Positions 34,126 through 43,974 of a stretch of 64,000 nt of DNA are shown here, piece by piece; position 1 is the stretch's first letter; each line of letters begins with the position of its first letter. Under the pieces are notes generated by a model. The model made no database searches and was not told where the DNA came from. It saw nothing but the letters and a program-made list of their open reading frames with translations. The position numbers and the translations under genes are program-made. Where the stretch lies: NCBI GenBank assembly GCA_002923375.1, contig BEIJ01000001.1, positions 1,302,001 to 1,366,000 on the forward strand, in the 5' to 3' direction. The DNA comes from a bacterium HR33 (GTDB lineage: Bacteria > Gemmatimonadota > Gemmatimonadetes > Gemmatimonadales > GWC2-71-9).

Positions 34126-36549
34126 ATGGCGAGGTACGCCCTTACCCGACCCGGAGCCGGAATAGCCCTGCTGGCGGCCTCGGTGGCCGCTTGCACGGAG
34201 CAGCGATTCCCCCTCGGCTTTGAAGCCGACATAACGTCCCCCACGGTACAGGTGGTAAAGACCGCGGGCGATACCATCAACGTGGCCGACGGGATCAAGT
34301 TTTCCATCCGGGCCCGAGACAATCTCGGCCTCAAGAACATAACGCTGAACCTGACCGGGGCCCTTACCTTGACCCAGGACACCACTTTCCGCACGGCCGT
34401 GACGGAGGTGGAACTGCCGGTGGACATCCAGTTGCCGTCGGGGACCGTAGTGGGCGGCACCGTGGTCATTCGCGCCACGGCCACCGACGGTAGGGGGAAC
34501 TCGGCTTCGGTTACCGATTCGGTCTTTCTGCTGAACCTGGCCGCCTTAACCGTCACGGTAACCCAGCCTCCGCCGGGGCAGGTCACGGGGCCCGGTGTCC
34601 AGCTTCCGATCCAGGTCAAAGCGGTCCAGGCGTCAGGGGTCCGCAGGGTGGGTTACACCGTGTCGGGCGTGGTGACCGCTGCGGACTCCGCCTCGTTCCC
34701 GCTGCCGGACACCGCGATATTCAACGACACCTTGCTGGTGCCGGTCGGTACGCCGGCCGGAGATTTCTTTATCCAGGGTTTTGCCGTCGATTCCGCTAGC
34801 CGGCGAGCCTCCAGCAGCGTGGTTACGGTCACCGTTCAACAGGCTCTGGTGGACACCATTCCGCCCAGAGTGAGTTTTACCGTGGCGAAGCGGGTGGAAG
34901 TGGGCGATACGATTACGGTCACCGCTTCCGATCCCAGCGGCATTGTGCGGCTGGGCTGGATCGCCAGGGACACTACGGCGGCCGGGAACGTGGTGGCGGG
35001 CGACTCCTTCTCCCTGGCCACTCCCATCAGTCCCGCGAGCCGTTCGTTCAGGCTCACTCTGCCGCAAAGCATTTTGGGCCAGGCGATAAGAATCGGGGCC
35101 TTCGCGGTCGACGGGGCGGGTAACCGGGGAGAGGCCCGCCTGGCAACCGATACCACCGTCGTCAGGCAGGACACGGTGCTGGCGGTCTTCGGTGTGACCC
35201 GGGCTCTGCCTCAAGGCGGGAGGATCGCGGACGCCATCTACAACCCCAATCGGAACGAGGTCTATCTCACGAATATCGCCAACGACCGCCTGGAGGTTTT
35301 CCGGATTGCAGACACGTCGTTCGGCTCTCCCGGCGTGCTGGCGAGGGGCTCGCAACCCTGGGGTATCGCCCTTTGGCCGCGGGACACGGTGACCGGAGCC
35401 AACGCGGACACCGTGGTCGTCGCCAACTCGGGAGGGACCAACCTTTCGATCGTGAACGTGGCGGTTTCCCCGCCGCGCGAGGTGCGACGGCATGCACTGC
35501 CCGTATTCCGGGTATTCAAGGTCAAGACGGTGATCAACGACGCCGGATTTCCGGAGCCGGAGATCACCGAGTACCACTTTGACGACCGGCCGCAGTACGT
35601 GGGAACGGTCTGCAGGGGAGGCGACTGCACCGCGGGAGGCGGGGGTGACGTGATAGCGGTGTACTCCACCACCCCCACCCGGGGTCAGAGCGAGCCCTTC
35701 CCGCGCCGCGCCAGCCTCAGATGGGAAAAGCTGACCAACCTGGCCACACCGGAATCGCATTTCTTCTGGGAGCACGCGGGGGTGCAGGCTACCTCGCAGT
35801 CGTCCGACACCCTCGGCATAGTGGTCAGGCGCGGCGGTGTAGAGACCGAGCTCTTGAGCTATCTCTGCGGCCGAATCGTCACCATAACCGAGCTGGGCTT
35901 CCTGGACACCACCTTCGTCCGGAATTCAGGAAACTTTGCGCGGGTGCTGGTGGGCGAGGGCGGGCGCGGCGATCCTCCCTTGGTCTTCGCCCGGGCGCTC
36001 ACCTTCGACGTCAACGTCGGGGTTACGGCCACGTGCGTGGACACTTCAGGGACCGCACGACCCCTCAACTTGGACAACGGCGTGTCGCCGGATCTCGAAG
36101 TCAGGAATTTCATAACCAACACCGCCGCCTCGGTGAAGTCGATCGCCACCAACTTCAACGGCACGACCAACCTGATCCGGGCGGACTCGATCTACGTGAT
36201 AGACCGGTTCCTGAGATTGCAGGGGATTATCCCGGTGGGCGGGACCAACTTCGGGATGGACCTTAACTTCAACCATAACTTCGACGCTAAGGACGAGCTC
36301 AGTCCTACGGGCGTCAGCCCCAACGAGCGAATCGTCTTTGCGGCCAGCGCTCAAGCGACAATCGACGTGTACGATACTTACTTCTACTCCAAGATCACGA
36401 GCATCCCGATCCGGGATCCGATCACCGGCCCCCTGAGGGTGGCGAAGCTGCCGTCGGGAGAGCAGATCTTGGTGGGCGTAACTGCTAGGGGAGTGGTGAC
36501 CGTGAGGCTGCCCGCGATAACCAACCCGTTCCAGGCTGCAGGGAGATGA
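34126..36549 (+). CDS. Large lipoprotein with Ig-like repeats, in the pilus operon
   Basis: A 807-residue lipoprotein (Cys23 after LLAASVAA), 19 bases after pilQ and therefore probably co-transcribed with it. Residues ~30-130, ~135-235 and ~240-345 read as three Ig/bacterial cadherin-like beta domains with repeated DTI...V, IRARDNLGL and VTASDPSGIVRLGW patterns. The second half contains propeller-like segments (ADAIYNPNRNEVYLTN, SQPWGIALWP, IFVVANSGGTNLSIVN-type) resembling YVTN/YncE surface proteins. No catalytic motif is seen. A surface adhesin or pilus-gate accessory is possible; neither is proven. Confidence 0.7.
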   Translation: MARYALTRPGAGIALLAASVAACTEQRFPLGFEADITSPTVQVVKTAGDTINVADGIKFSIRARDNLGLKNITLNLTGALTLTQDTTFRTAVTEVELPVDIQLPSGTVVGGTVVIRATATDGRGNSASVTDSVFLLNLAALTVTVTQPPPGQVTGPGVQLPIQVKAVQASGVRRVGYTVSGVVTAADSASFPLPDTAIFNDTLLVPVGTPAGDFFIQGFAVDSASRRASSSVVTVTVQQALVDTIPPRVSFTVAKRVEVGDTITVTASDPSGIVRLGWIARDTTAAGNVVAGDSFSLATPISPASRSFRLTLPQSILGQAIRIGAFAVDGAGNRGEARLATDTTVVRQDTVLAVFGVTRALPQGGRIADAIYNPNRNEVYLTNIANDRLEVFRIADTSFGSPGVLARGSQPWGIALWPRDTVTGANADTVVVANSGGTNLSIVNVAVSPPREVRRHALPVFRVFKVKTVINDAGFPEPEITEYHFDDRPQYVGTVCRGGDCTAGGGGDVIAVYSTTPTRGQSEPFPRRASLRWEKLTNLATPESHFFWEHAGVQATSQSSDTLGIVVRRGGVETELLSYLCGRIVTITELGFLDTTFVRNSGNFARVLVGEGGRGDPPLVFARALTFDVNVGVTATCVDTSGTARPLNLDNGVSPDLEVRNFITNTAASVKSIATNFNGTTNLIRADSIYVIDRFLRLQGIIPVGGTNFGMDLNFNHNFDAKDELSPTGVSPNERIVFAASAQATIDVYDTYFYSKITSIPIRDPITGPLRVAKLPSGEQILVGVTARGVVTVRLPAITNPFQAAGR

Positions 36550-36641
36550 ACCGGAGCGGCTGATGGCCGCCGCCTCGGCAAAAGCGCCGGTGCGGGCTCG
36601 GAGGTGAGCGGGAGCTGCAACCGGCAATCGGAATGCAAACC

Positions 36642-36671
36642 GGGGCGCCCGAAACGATACGGGCGCCCCTT
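36642..36671 (+). terminator. Strong terminator hairpin downstream of the pilus operon
   Basis: A perfect 10-bp stem GGGGCGCCCG / CGGGCGCCCC with loop AAACGATA; only two T follow directly, then a T/C-rich run. Confidence 0.65.
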
Positions 36672-36803
36672 CGCTTCAGCGGCAGTAGGCGGTGCGGTCC
36701 TGCCTTTGGCCCCCGGCGCGGGACCCCGGCCCCGAGCCCCGCCCTCCGGAACCCAGGTGTCTCAACGGGGCAAAGACCAAAGCGGTTATGCGTAGCCCAG
36801 CAC

Positions 36804-36832
36804 TAGGCAGATTTGCCGCGCCCCCCTATTAT
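36804..36832 (+). promoter_or_regulatory. Probable sigma-70 promoter for aroC-aroK
   Basis: TAGGCA (4 of 6) is followed after 17 bases by TATTAT (5 of 6), about 50 bases before the aroC ATG. Confidence 0.5.
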
Positions 36833-36884
36833 GGGACTCGCATCCCTGTTATGGACCCGAACAAGTGTGAGGAACCAGCAACGC

Positions 36885-38096
36885 ATGCTGCGCTTTACCA
36901 CCGCCGGTGAATCGCACGGCCAGGCGCTGGTGGCGATCCTAGAAGGGATACCGGCGGGCCTACCTCTGGTATCGTCGGACATAGACGCGGAGCTCGAACG
37001 CCGCATGGCGGGCTACGGCCGCGGAGCCCGGATGAAAATCGAGGCCGACCGCGTGGAGTTGCTCTCCGGAGTGCGGGCCGGGGAAACCCTCGGCTCTCCG
37101 ATCGCAATGCTGATCCGGAATCGCGATTGGGAAAACTGGAGCGACGTCATGGCCCCTGAACCCGACGAGCCGGGCCGGGGCCCGCGCAGGCGGAGGCTTT
37201 TGCGCCCGCGGCCGGGGCATGCGGACTTGGTGGGCATCCTCAAGTACGACCGGGAAGACGCCCGCGACGTTTTGGAACGGGCCAGCGCCCGGGAAACTGC
37301 GGCTCGGGTGGCCTGCGGAGCGGTATGCCGCAGGCTGCTCAGGGAGTTCGGCGTGGAGATCGGAAGCCACGTAGTGGAACTGGGCGGGATCAAAGCTTCG
37401 GTACCGGATCCTCTTCCGATGCCGCTCAATCAGGCGGCCGATCGGTCGCCCGTGCGGTGCTTGGACGATAAGGCGTCTGAAGCGATGGTGGCGGCGATAG
37501 ACCGCGCCAAGGGCGAAGGGGATACGCTCGGCGGGGTAGCGGAGATCGTAGCCCGCGGTGTAGTGGTGGGCTTGGGCTCCCATGTCTCTTGGGACCGTAA
37601 GCTGGACGGCAGGATCGCCCAGGCGATCATGTCCATTCCCGCGGTGAAAGGCGTGGAGATCGGCCTCGGTTTCGAGGCTGCGCGGCGGCCGGGGTCGCAG
37701 GCCCACGACGAGATCGTGAGAGGAGGCCGCGCGGGCACTGCAGGGTTCGCCAGGCGTACCAACCGGGCCGGGGGTCTGGAAGGAGGGATCACAACCGGAG
37801 AGCCGCTGGTAATTCGAGCTGCGATGAAGCCGATATCCACCCTGATGCGCCCGCTGGAGACGGTGGACTTGGTTACCGGTTCGCCGGCTCGGGCGCAGGC
37901 GGAGCGATCCGACGTGACGGCGGTGCCGGCGATGGGCGTGATTGCGGAGGCGATGCTGGCCTTGGTGCTGGCGGACGCAATGCTGGAAAAATTCGGCGGT
38001 GACTCCCTAGAGGAGATGCGCTGCAACTTCGACCAATACGTGGAGCGGATCAACCGCAGGTGGGACGAAGCGTGGGGGAAGGGAGACGCCACCTGA
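36885..38096 (+). CDS. aroC: Chorismate synthase
   Basis: A 403-residue FMN-dependent enzyme that converts EPSP to chorismate, the last step of the shikimate pathway. ATG 36885 gives the family start MLRFTTAGESHGQ, with GAGGAA about 10 bases upstream; longer frames add unrelated residues. Further signatures are GRGARMKIEADRVELLSGVR, HADLVGILKYDREDARDVLERASARETAARVA and the C-terminal ERSDVTAVPAMGVIAEAM. It overlaps aroK, so both shikimate genes are likely coupled. Confidence 0.96.
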   Translation: MLRFTTAGESHGQALVAILEGIPAGLPLVSSDIDAELERRMAGYGRGARMKIEADRVELLSGVRAGETLGSPIAMLIRNRDWENWSDVMAPEPDEPGRGPRRRRLLRPRPGHADLVGILKYDREDARDVLERASARETAARVACGAVCRRLLREFGVEIGSHVVELGGIKASVPDPLPMPLNQAADRSPVRCLDDKASEAMVAAIDRAKGEGDTLGGVAEIVARGVVVGLGSHVSWDRKLDGRIAQAIMSIPAVKGVEIGLGFEAARRPGSQAHDEIVRGGRAGTAGFARRTNRAGGLEGGITTGEPLVIRAAMKPISTLMRPLETVDLVTGSPARAQAERSDVTAVPAMGVIAEAMLALVLADAMLEKFGGDSLEEMRCNFDQYVERINRRWDEAWGKGDAT

Positions 38097-38605
38097 TTCT
38101 GGTAGGACTGCCGGGCTCGGGCAAATCCACAGTAGGCAAGCTGGTGGCGGAGGAGCTCGACGCCCGGTTCGTGGACTTGGACCTCGCGATAGCGGCCCGC
38201 GCCGGCAAGTCGATCGCCGAGATCTTTGCTACCGAGGGAGAAGCGGTCTTCCGCCGGCTGGAACGGGAGGCGATGGAGCGGGAGCTCGAGGGCGCTCCGG
38301 CAGTGATCGCCGCTGGGGGCGGTTGGGCGGCTCAGCCCGGCAACTTGGAGGGCGCGCGGCGAAAGGCGGTGGCGATCTATCTGGAAGTGCGCCCGGAGGA
38401 GGCGGCGCGGCGGATGCAACAGAACAGGGAACTATCGGAAAGACCCCTGCTCGCAGGACAGGAGCCGGAGCGGGCTCTGAGGGATCTGCTGGCCCTCAGG
38501 GAGAGTTGGTACCGCCTTTGTGAAGCGCGAGTGGACGGCTCGCCTGGTCCGGAGCAGGTGGCCTGGGCGGTGGTGAACCTTGCGCGATCGCTGGGCGGGT
38601 GGTAA
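38060..38605 (+). CDS. aroK: Shikimate kinase
   Basis: An enzyme of about 180 residues phosphorylating shikimate with ATP. Starts GTG 38060 and GTG 38072 are both possible; either overlaps the end of aroC (by 37 or 25 bases). P-loop GLPGSGKST, shikimate-binding DLD (VDLDLAIAARAGKSIAEIFATEGE) with the FRRLERE segment, AAGGGW and the lid Arg in SERPLLAG are all in place. Product feeds the pathway that ends with the overlapping aroC. Confidence 0.93.
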   Translation: MGRSVGEGRRHLILVGLPGSGKSTVGKLVAEELDARFVDLDLAIAARAGKSIAEIFATEGEAVFRRLEREAMERELEGAPAVIAAGGGWAAQPGNLEGARRKAVAIYLEVRPEEAARRMQQNRELSERPLLAGQEPERALRDLLALRESWYRLCEARVDGSPGPEQVAWAVVNLARSLGGW

Positions 38606-38707
38606 TAATGCCCGTCCCTCGAGGTGAAGGACCTGAGTCCGGAGCTGACCCGTAAGTTGTTGTCCGCAAATAAGTTGACACTTCAGCTTGCGGGCTTTGG
38701 CGGATCG

Positions 38708-38741
38708 GCCGGGAACCGGGGGGTTCCCGGCTGGTAGTTTT
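38708..38741 (+). terminator. Terminator-like hairpin upstream of topA
   Basis: A perfect 10-bp stem GCCGGGAACC / GGTTCCCGGC with loop GGGG, followed by TGGTAGTTTT. It either terminates aroK transcription or, since a TTGACA lies just upstream at 38675, attenuates topA. Confidence 0.55.
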
Positions 38742-38792
38742 GATAAGACCTTGAGGGGTGGTACTAGGGTTTAGATCGAGGGTGAGTTTTAA

Positions 38793-41117
38793 GTGGCTTC
38801 TGTAAAACGCAAGACCAAGTCGGGTGCCAACAAGTCGGGTGCCAAGAAGAAGGCGGGCACGGCGGCTGCCAAGCCGAGTCTCGTGGTAGTGGAGTCTCCC
38901 GCCAAAGCGCGCACCATAAGCAAGTACCTGGGTCCTCGGTACTCGGTCAAGGCGACGGTGGGGCACGTGCGGGATCTCCCGCAGCGGGAGCTGGGGGTGG
39001 ACGTGGAAGGCGGTTTCGTGCCCAAGTATGTCACCATTCGGGGCAAGGGTAAGGTTTTGGCCGAGCTCAAGCGGGCGGCGAAGTCGTCGGAGGCGGTTTA
39101 TATCGCCACCGATCCCGATCGGGAGGGGGAGGCGATAGCCTGGCATGTAGCCAGCCATCTGGGCAACGGGCAGAAGATAAAGCGGGTCTTGTTCCACGAG
39201 ATCACCAAAGATGCCGTGGCGGAGGCGATGGCCCATCCGGTGGAGATCGACGAGCGGAAAGTGGAGGCGCAACAGGCTCGCCGGATTTTGGATCGCCTAG
39301 TGGGCTACAAGGCGAGCCCGCTTTTGTGGAAGTCGGTCAAGCGGGGTCTTTCGGCGGGGCGGGTGCAGACGGTGGCGCTGCGGCTGATCGTGGAGCGGGA
39401 AGAGGAAATCCGGAACTTCAAGCCGCAGGAGTATTGGAACATCGAGGCGGAGCTGGAGGCCAGGGAGAAGCGCTTCAAGGCCAAGCTCCACAAGGTGGAG
39501 GGTCACAAGCCGGCGCTGCACTCCGAGGCCGAGGCGCTGGCCGTGGTGCGGGAAGTGGAGGGGAAGCCGTTCATTGTGACCTCGGTGGCTCGCAAGGAGC
39601 GGCGCAAGCGGGCTCCGGCTCCGTTCATCACCAGCACGTTGCAGCAGGAGGCGGCCAAGCAGTTGGGCTTTTCCGCCAATCGGACGATGCGTGCGGCGCA
39701 GGAGCTGTACGAGGGCGTGGAGCTTCCCGGCGAGGGGGCGGTGGGGTTGATCACCTACATGCGGACCGATTCCACTCGGATAGCTCCGGCTGCCGTGGAG
39801 TCGGTGCGTTCGTTCATTTTGGAAGAGTTCGGCGAGCGCTATCTTCCCGAAACTCCCAACGTCTATCCTCCGCGGAAGGGGTCGCGGGCGCAGGATGCCC
39901 ATGAGGCGATTCGGCCCACGGATGTGAGGCGGCGGCCGGAGCGGTTGAAAAGGCATCTTACGCCGGATCAATTCAAGCTCTACGAGCTGATTTGGCGGCG
40001 CTTTGTGGCCTCGCAGATGACCCCGACGGTTTACGATACCACGACCATAGACTTTGAAATCGGGAAGTATCTGTTCCGGGCGGTCGGTTCCGTGGTGCTG
40101 TTCGACGGTTACCACGTCCTCTACCGGGAAGCCAGGGAAGAGGAGGAGGGTCTCACCCTGGACGATCTGGCGCCGGTGCCGTTCCTCGAGGTGGGGGATC
40201 GTGCCGAGGTGCACGCCATTGTTCCCAGCCAGCACTTCACCGAGCCGCCGCCGCGTTACAGCGAGGCCAGTCTGGTCAAAGAGTTGGAGCGCCTGGGGAT
40301 CGGCCGGCCGAGCACTTACGCCACGATCGTCTCCACGCTCCGGCAGCGGGGCTATGTCCATACCAAGGATCGGCGGTTCCACCCCACGGAGCTGGGGGAA
40401 ACGGTGGCGCGGGTGATGGTGAGCCGCTTCCCGGACATCTTCAACGTAGAGTTCACCTCGCAGATGGAAAGCGAGCTGGACAAGGTGGAGGAGGGGGACC
40501 TTAGCTGGCGGCAGGTGCTGGAGGATTTTTACGGCCCCTTCAAGGCAGCCCTGGAGGCTGTGGATACCAAGGAGATGATCCGGGAGGCTTACGACGTGGA
40601 GCATTTGGAGGGGTCTCCTTGTCCGGAGTGCGGCGGCACGCTGACGGTAAAGAGCGGCAGATTCGGGCCGTTTATCGCGTGCAGCAACTACCCCGAGTGT
40701 CGCTACACCCAGCCGCTCAAGCAGGACCGTCCTCCGGATCGTCCCACGGACGAGAAGTGCGAGGAGTGCGGTGCTCCGATGGTGATCAAGACCGGGAGGT
40801 ACGGGGAGTTTCTGGCCTGCACGCGTTATCCCGAGTGCAAGCACACCCGGTCGGTTCCGTTGGGAGTCAAGTGTCCGGCGTGCGGCGCGGAACTGGTGGA
40901 ACGCCGCACCCGGCGGGGGCGGACCTTCTTCGGCTGCCAGCGTTATCCGGAGTGCGAGTTTTCGACCTGGTATCGTCCGGCAGCGGTGGAGTGTCCCAAG
41001 TGCGGGTATCTGGGTGCGGAGCAGCGCTCCACCAAGGAGCGGGGATCGTATCGCAGATGCCTGAAGTGCGAGCACGAGTTCACGGTCGCGGAGGACGCGG
41101 CGGCGGTGACCAGCTGA
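38793..41117 (+). CDS. topA: DNA topoisomerase I
   Basis: A 774-residue type IA topoisomerase relaxing negative supercoils. GTG start; a Lys-rich N-terminal tail (~25 residues) precedes the TOPRIM domain ([32 protein letters not shown]). The catalytic Tyr is near residue 322 in [13 protein letters not shown]. The C-terminus has four Cys4 zinc-ribbon units (starting CPEC, CEEC, CPAC and CPKC), one or more above many homologues. It starts the topA-trmFO-xerC-hslV-hslU cluster, the same order as in Bacillus (topA-gid-codV-clpQ-clpY). Confidence 0.96.
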   Translation: MASVKRKTKSGANKSGAKKKAGTAAAKPSLVVVESPAKARTISKYLGPRYSVKATVGHVRDLPQRELGVDVEGGFVPKYVTIRGKGKVLAELKRAAKSSEAVYIATDPDREGEAIAWHVASHLGNGQKIKRVLFHEITKDAVAEAMAHPVEIDERKVEAQQARRILDRLVGYKASPLLWKSVKRGLSAGRVQTVALRLIVEREEEIRNFKPQEYWNIEAELEAREKRFKAKLHKVEGHKPALHSEAEALAVVREVEGKPFIVTSVARKERRKRAPAPFITSTLQQEAAKQLGFSANRTMRAAQELYEGVELPGEGAVGLITYMRTDSTRIAPAAVESVRSFILEEFGERYLPETPNVYPPRKGSRAQDAHEAIRPTDVRRRPERLKRHLTPDQFKLYELIWRRFVASQMTPTVYDTTTIDFEIGKYLFRAVGSVVLFDGYHVLYREAREEEEGLTLDDLAPVPFLEVGDRAEVHAIVPSQHFTEPPPRYSEASLVKELERLGIGRPSTYATIVSTLRQRGYVHTKDRRFHPTELGETVARVMVSRFPDIFNVEFTSQMESELDKVEEGDLSWRQVLEDFYGPFKAALEAVDTKEMIREAYDVEHLEGSPCPECGGTLTVKSGRFGPFIACSNYPECRYTQPLKQDRPPDRPTDEKCEECGAPMVIKTGRYGEFLACTRYPECKHTRSVPLGVKCPACGAELVERRTRRGRTFFGCQRYPECEFSTWYRPAAVECPKCGYLGAEQRSTKERGSYRRCLKCEHEFTVAEDAAAVTS

Positions 41118-42457
41118 GAGCCACCGTAGTAGGCGGTGGCCTGGCCGGGTGCGAGGCCGCTTGGGCTCTGGCCTCGCGGGGAGTGCGGGTTACCCTTTAC
41201 GAGATGCGCCCGGCTAAACAGACGCCGGCGCACCGCACTGACCGGCTGGCGGAAATCGTCTGCAGCAACACCTTCAAATCCACCGAGCTGACCAACGCCC
41301 ACGGGCTCCTCAAGGCAGAGCTCCGCCTGTTGGGAAGCTTGCTGTTGGAGGCGGCGGACCTGGCGCGGATACCCGGTGGCGCCGCGCTCGCCGTGGATCG
41401 GGAGATATTCAGCGCCGAGGTTACCCGCCGCGTTCTCGAGCATCCGCTGATCACCGTGGTACGGGAGGAAGTAACCGACCTTCCGTCCCCCGGAATCGTA
41501 GCCACCGGCCCCCTGACGTCGGATCGCTTGGCGGAGGTCATTCGGCGGCGCCTGGGGCTGGATTCGCTGGCGTTCTACGACGCCATCGCCCCCATCGTGA
41601 GTGCCGACAGCCTGGACCTGACCAAGCTGTACCGGATGTCCCGCTACGGCAAAGGCGGTGGGGAGGACTATCTCAACGCCCCGATGACCCGGGAGCAATA
41701 CGATTCTTTTGTAGAGGCCCTGGTCACGGGGGAGCAATTCGAGGGACACGAGTTCGACCGGATTCCCTACTTCGAGGGATGTCTGCCCATAGAAGAGATG
41801 GCGCGCCGCGGGCGGGATACGCTCCGCTTCGGCCCCATGAAGCCGGTGGGCCTGCCGGATCCCAGGACTGGAAAGGAGCCGTACGCGGTGGTGCAGCTCC
41901 GGCAGGAGGACAAGGCCGGTCAGATGTGGAATCTCGTGGGCTTCCAAACCCGGCTCAAGATTCCCGAGCAGAAACGGATCTTCCGGATGATTCCGGGATT
42001 GGAAGAAGCCGAGTTTCTGCGCTACGGGAGCGTGCACCGGAACACGTACCTGAACTCGCCGGCGGCGCTCACAGCTCACCTTTCGGCGAAGGATGACGAG
42101 CTGTTGCTCTTTGCCGGCCAGTTGGTGGGAGTGGAGGGCTATACCGAGTCCCTGGGTTGCGGCTTGCTCGCGGGGATCAATCTGGCGCGGATGCTCCGCG
42201 GAAAGCCGCCGGCGATACCCCCGCCGGAGACGATGCTCGGGGCGCTGATGCGGTACGTCCACGAGGCCGATCCGGCCCACTTCCAGCCGATGAACGCGAA
42301 TTTCGGCCTGCTGCCTCCTTTGGAGACCGAGGTGCGGGACAAGCGGCGCCGCAAAGAACTGCTGGCGGAGCGGGCTCTGGCGGCGATGCGGGAGTTCGCC
42401 AGCGAAGTGGGAGTGGCGGGGGAAGAGGTGGCGGTTACGGGGAGCGAGCGGACTTGA
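41057..42457 (+). CDS. trmFO: tRNA (uracil-54-C5)-methyltransferase, folate-dependent
   Basis: A flavoprotein using methylene-THF to make ribothymidine 54 in tRNA (old name Gid). The conserved FAD-binding start is [21 protein letters not shown]; then [57 protein letters not shown] and [13 protein letters not shown]. The start is unclear: no ATG, GTG or TTG is right at the conserved N-terminus. ATG 41057 and GTG 41066 overlap topA by ~60 bases and add 16-19 residues; a CTG at 41114, overlapping the topA TGA, would fit the family better. The 3' end overlaps the TTG start of xerC. Confidence 0.92.
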   Translation: MPEVRARVHGRGGRGGGDQLRATVVGGGLAGCEAAWALASRGVRVTLYEMRPAKQTPAHRTDRLAEIVCSNTFKSTELTNAHGLLKAELRLLGSLLLEAADLARIPGGAALAVDREIFSAEVTRRVLEHPLITVVREEVTDLPSPGIVATGPLTSDRLAEVIRRRLGLDSLAFYDAIAPIVSADSLDLTKLYRMSRYGKGGGEDYLNAPMTREQYDSFVEALVTGEQFEGHEFDRIPYFEGCLPIEEMARRGRDTLRFGPMKPVGLPDPRTGKEPYAVVQLRQEDKAGQMWNLVGFQTRLKIPEQKRIFRMIPGLEEAEFLRYGSVHRNTYLNSPAALTAHLSAKDDELLLFAGQLVGVEGYTESLGCGLLAGINLARMLRGKPPAIPPPETMLGALMRYVHEADPAHFQPMNANFGLLPPLETEVRDKRRRKELLAERALAAMREFASEVGVAGEEVAVTGSERT

Positions 42458-43425
42458 AATCTTCCGGCAATAGCGCGGTGCCGGGCCGGGGGACAGACCG
42501 GCCGTTAAGGCCGGAGGTGGCGGAATTTCTGGTGTATCTCGAGAAAGAGCGGAACGATTCGCCTCACACGGTGCGGGCGTATGCCCGCGATCTTCGGGCC
42601 TTCGAAGAATTTTGCGACGGTTACTACGGGGGGACCGGGAAGTGGGGTTTTGCGGGGGTGGATCGGCTGGCGGTGAGAAGCTTCATGGGTGAACTCCAGC
42701 GCCGGGGCCACAGCAAGCGCACCGTGGCGCGGGCGGTTTCCGCGCTGCGTTCGTTTTACCGCTTCCTCGGCAGCCGCCACGGGCTGGAAGTGAATCCCGC
42801 ACGGAGCGTCAGACTGCCCAAGCTGGAACGCCGGCTACCGGCGGTGTTGGATCGCAAAGATGTGGAGGAGCTCTTCAACTTGGCGGAGGATCAAGCGGCG
42901 AGCGGCCGGTTCGAGGCGGTTCGTAATTTGGCGATCCTGGAGGTGCTTTACGCCGCGGGCTTGAGGCTTTCCGAGCTCGCCGGTCTCAACGTCTCGGACG
43001 TGGACCCCATCGGCGAGCAGCTCAAGGTTAGAGGCAAGGGTAAGAAGGAGCGTCTGCTTCCTCTGGGCAGTCATGCGGGGCGGGCTTTGAGGCGGTACGG
43101 CGAGCTGCGGGATCGGCTGTTGGAGAAGTTGGGGCCGGGGAGGGGCGACGCTCGAGCGCTGTTCCTTTCGGTCCGGGGCCGCCGGCTCAGTCCCCGTTCC
43201 ATTCAGCTGGTGGTGAGCAGATACCTGCGCGGTGCCGCGGGCAGCGGTCTGAGCACGCACAGCCTGCGCCACAGCTTTGCCACTCATCTTTTGGACGCCG
43301 GGGCGGATCTGCGAGCGGTCCAGGAGCTCTTGGGGCACTCCTCTTTGAGCACCACTCAGGTTTATACTCACACCAGTGTGGAGCGGTTGAAGAAAGTTTA
43401 CCAGCAGGCTCATCCGAGGGCCTGA
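42454..43425 (+). CDS. xerC: Tyrosine recombinase XerC/XerD
   Basis: A 323-residue site-specific recombinase for chromosome dimer resolution at dif. TTG 42454 overlaps the trmFO stop and has GGGAGCGAG upstream. The SAM-like N-domain ([20 protein letters not shown]) is followed by the catalytic domain: Arg in [11 protein letters not shown], Lys in [12 protein letters not shown], His-x-x-Arg in [14 protein letters not shown], His in [14 protein letters not shown] with the Tyr nucleophile. The position between trmFO and hslV matches Bacillus codV. Confidence 0.94.
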   Translation: MKSSGNSAVPGRGTDRPLRPEVAEFLVYLEKERNDSPHTVRAYARDLRAFEEFCDGYYGGTGKWGFAGVDRLAVRSFMGELQRRGHSKRTVARAVSALRSFYRFLGSRHGLEVNPARSVRLPKLERRLPAVLDRKDVEELFNLAEDQAASGRFEAVRNLAILEVLYAAGLRLSELAGLNVSDVDPIGEQLKVRGKGKKERLLPLGSHAGRALRRYGELRDRLLEKLGPGRGDARALFLSVRGRRLSPRSIQLVVSRYLRGAAGSGLSTHSLRHSFATHLLDAGADLRAVQELLGHSSLSTTQVYTHTSVERLKKVYQQAHPRA

Positions 43426-43429
43426 GGCT

Positions 43430-43969
43430 ATGAAGCCGGCGATCAAAGGTACGACGATCCTGGCGGTTCGCCGCGACGGGAAGGTGGCCATGGGGGGCGA
43501 CGGGCAAGTCACCTTCGGCGACAGTGTGATGAAGTCACACGCGGTGAAGGTGCGCCTTTTGGGAGACGGGAAGGTGCTGGCGGGCTTCGCCGGGGCGGCG
43601 GCTGACGGGCTGACGTTGTTCGAGAAGTTCGAAGAGAAGCTGCAGCGGTTTCCCGGAAATCTTCCCCGGGCGGCGGTGGAGTTGGCCAAGGACTGGCGGA
43701 GCGACCGGGTGCTGCGCCGGTTGGAGGCGCTGCTGGCGGTGGCGGATCGCTCCCACGGGTTCGTGATCAGCGGGAGCGGGGAGCTGATCGAGCCCGATGA
43801 CGGAATTTTGGCCATAGGGAGCGGCGGCAACTATGCGCTGGCGGCCGCCCGAGCCCTGATGGGGTGTTCCAACCTCGGCGCCCGGGAGATCGTGGAGCGG
43901 AGCCTCGAGATCGCCGCCGAGATCTGCATCTTCTCCAACCGCAACCTGACGATTCTGGAGTTGGAGTAG
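43430..43969 (+). CDS. hslV: ATP-dependent protease subunit HslV
   Basis: A 179-residue proteasome-like peptidase. The propeptide MKPAIKG is probably removed to expose Thr8 ([21 protein letters not shown]) as the nucleophile. Also seen are [22 protein letters not shown] and the terminal [17 protein letters not shown]. Works with HslU, encoded 5 bases downstream. Confidence 0.96.
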   Translation: MKPAIKGTTILAVRRDGKVAMGGDGQVTFGDSVMKSHAVKVRLLGDGKVLAGFAGAAADGLTLFEKFEEKLQRFPGNLPRAAVELAKDWRSDRVLRRLEALLAVADRSHGFVISGSGELIEPDDGILAIGSGGNYALAAARALMGCSNLGAREIVERSLEIAAEICIFSNRNLTILELE

Positions 43970-43974
43970 GGACC

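Larger units (their letters stand above)
36550..36884. other. Intergenic region between the pilus operon and aroC
   Basis: This 335-bp non-coding stretch holds a strong terminator hairpin (36642-36671) that ends the pilus operon and a plausible promoter (36804-36832) for aroC. I see no other gene or RNA in it. Confidence 0.6.

Noticed and set aside
36604-36795. 63-codon open frame between the pilus operon and aroC
   Set aside because: It runs through the terminator hairpin and has low-complexity Pro/Gly/Arg composition with no ribosome binding site.
39297-41075. 592-codon open frame opposite topA
   Set aside because: Antisense shadow of a strongly conserved gene; His/Arg/Leu-rich and without motifs.
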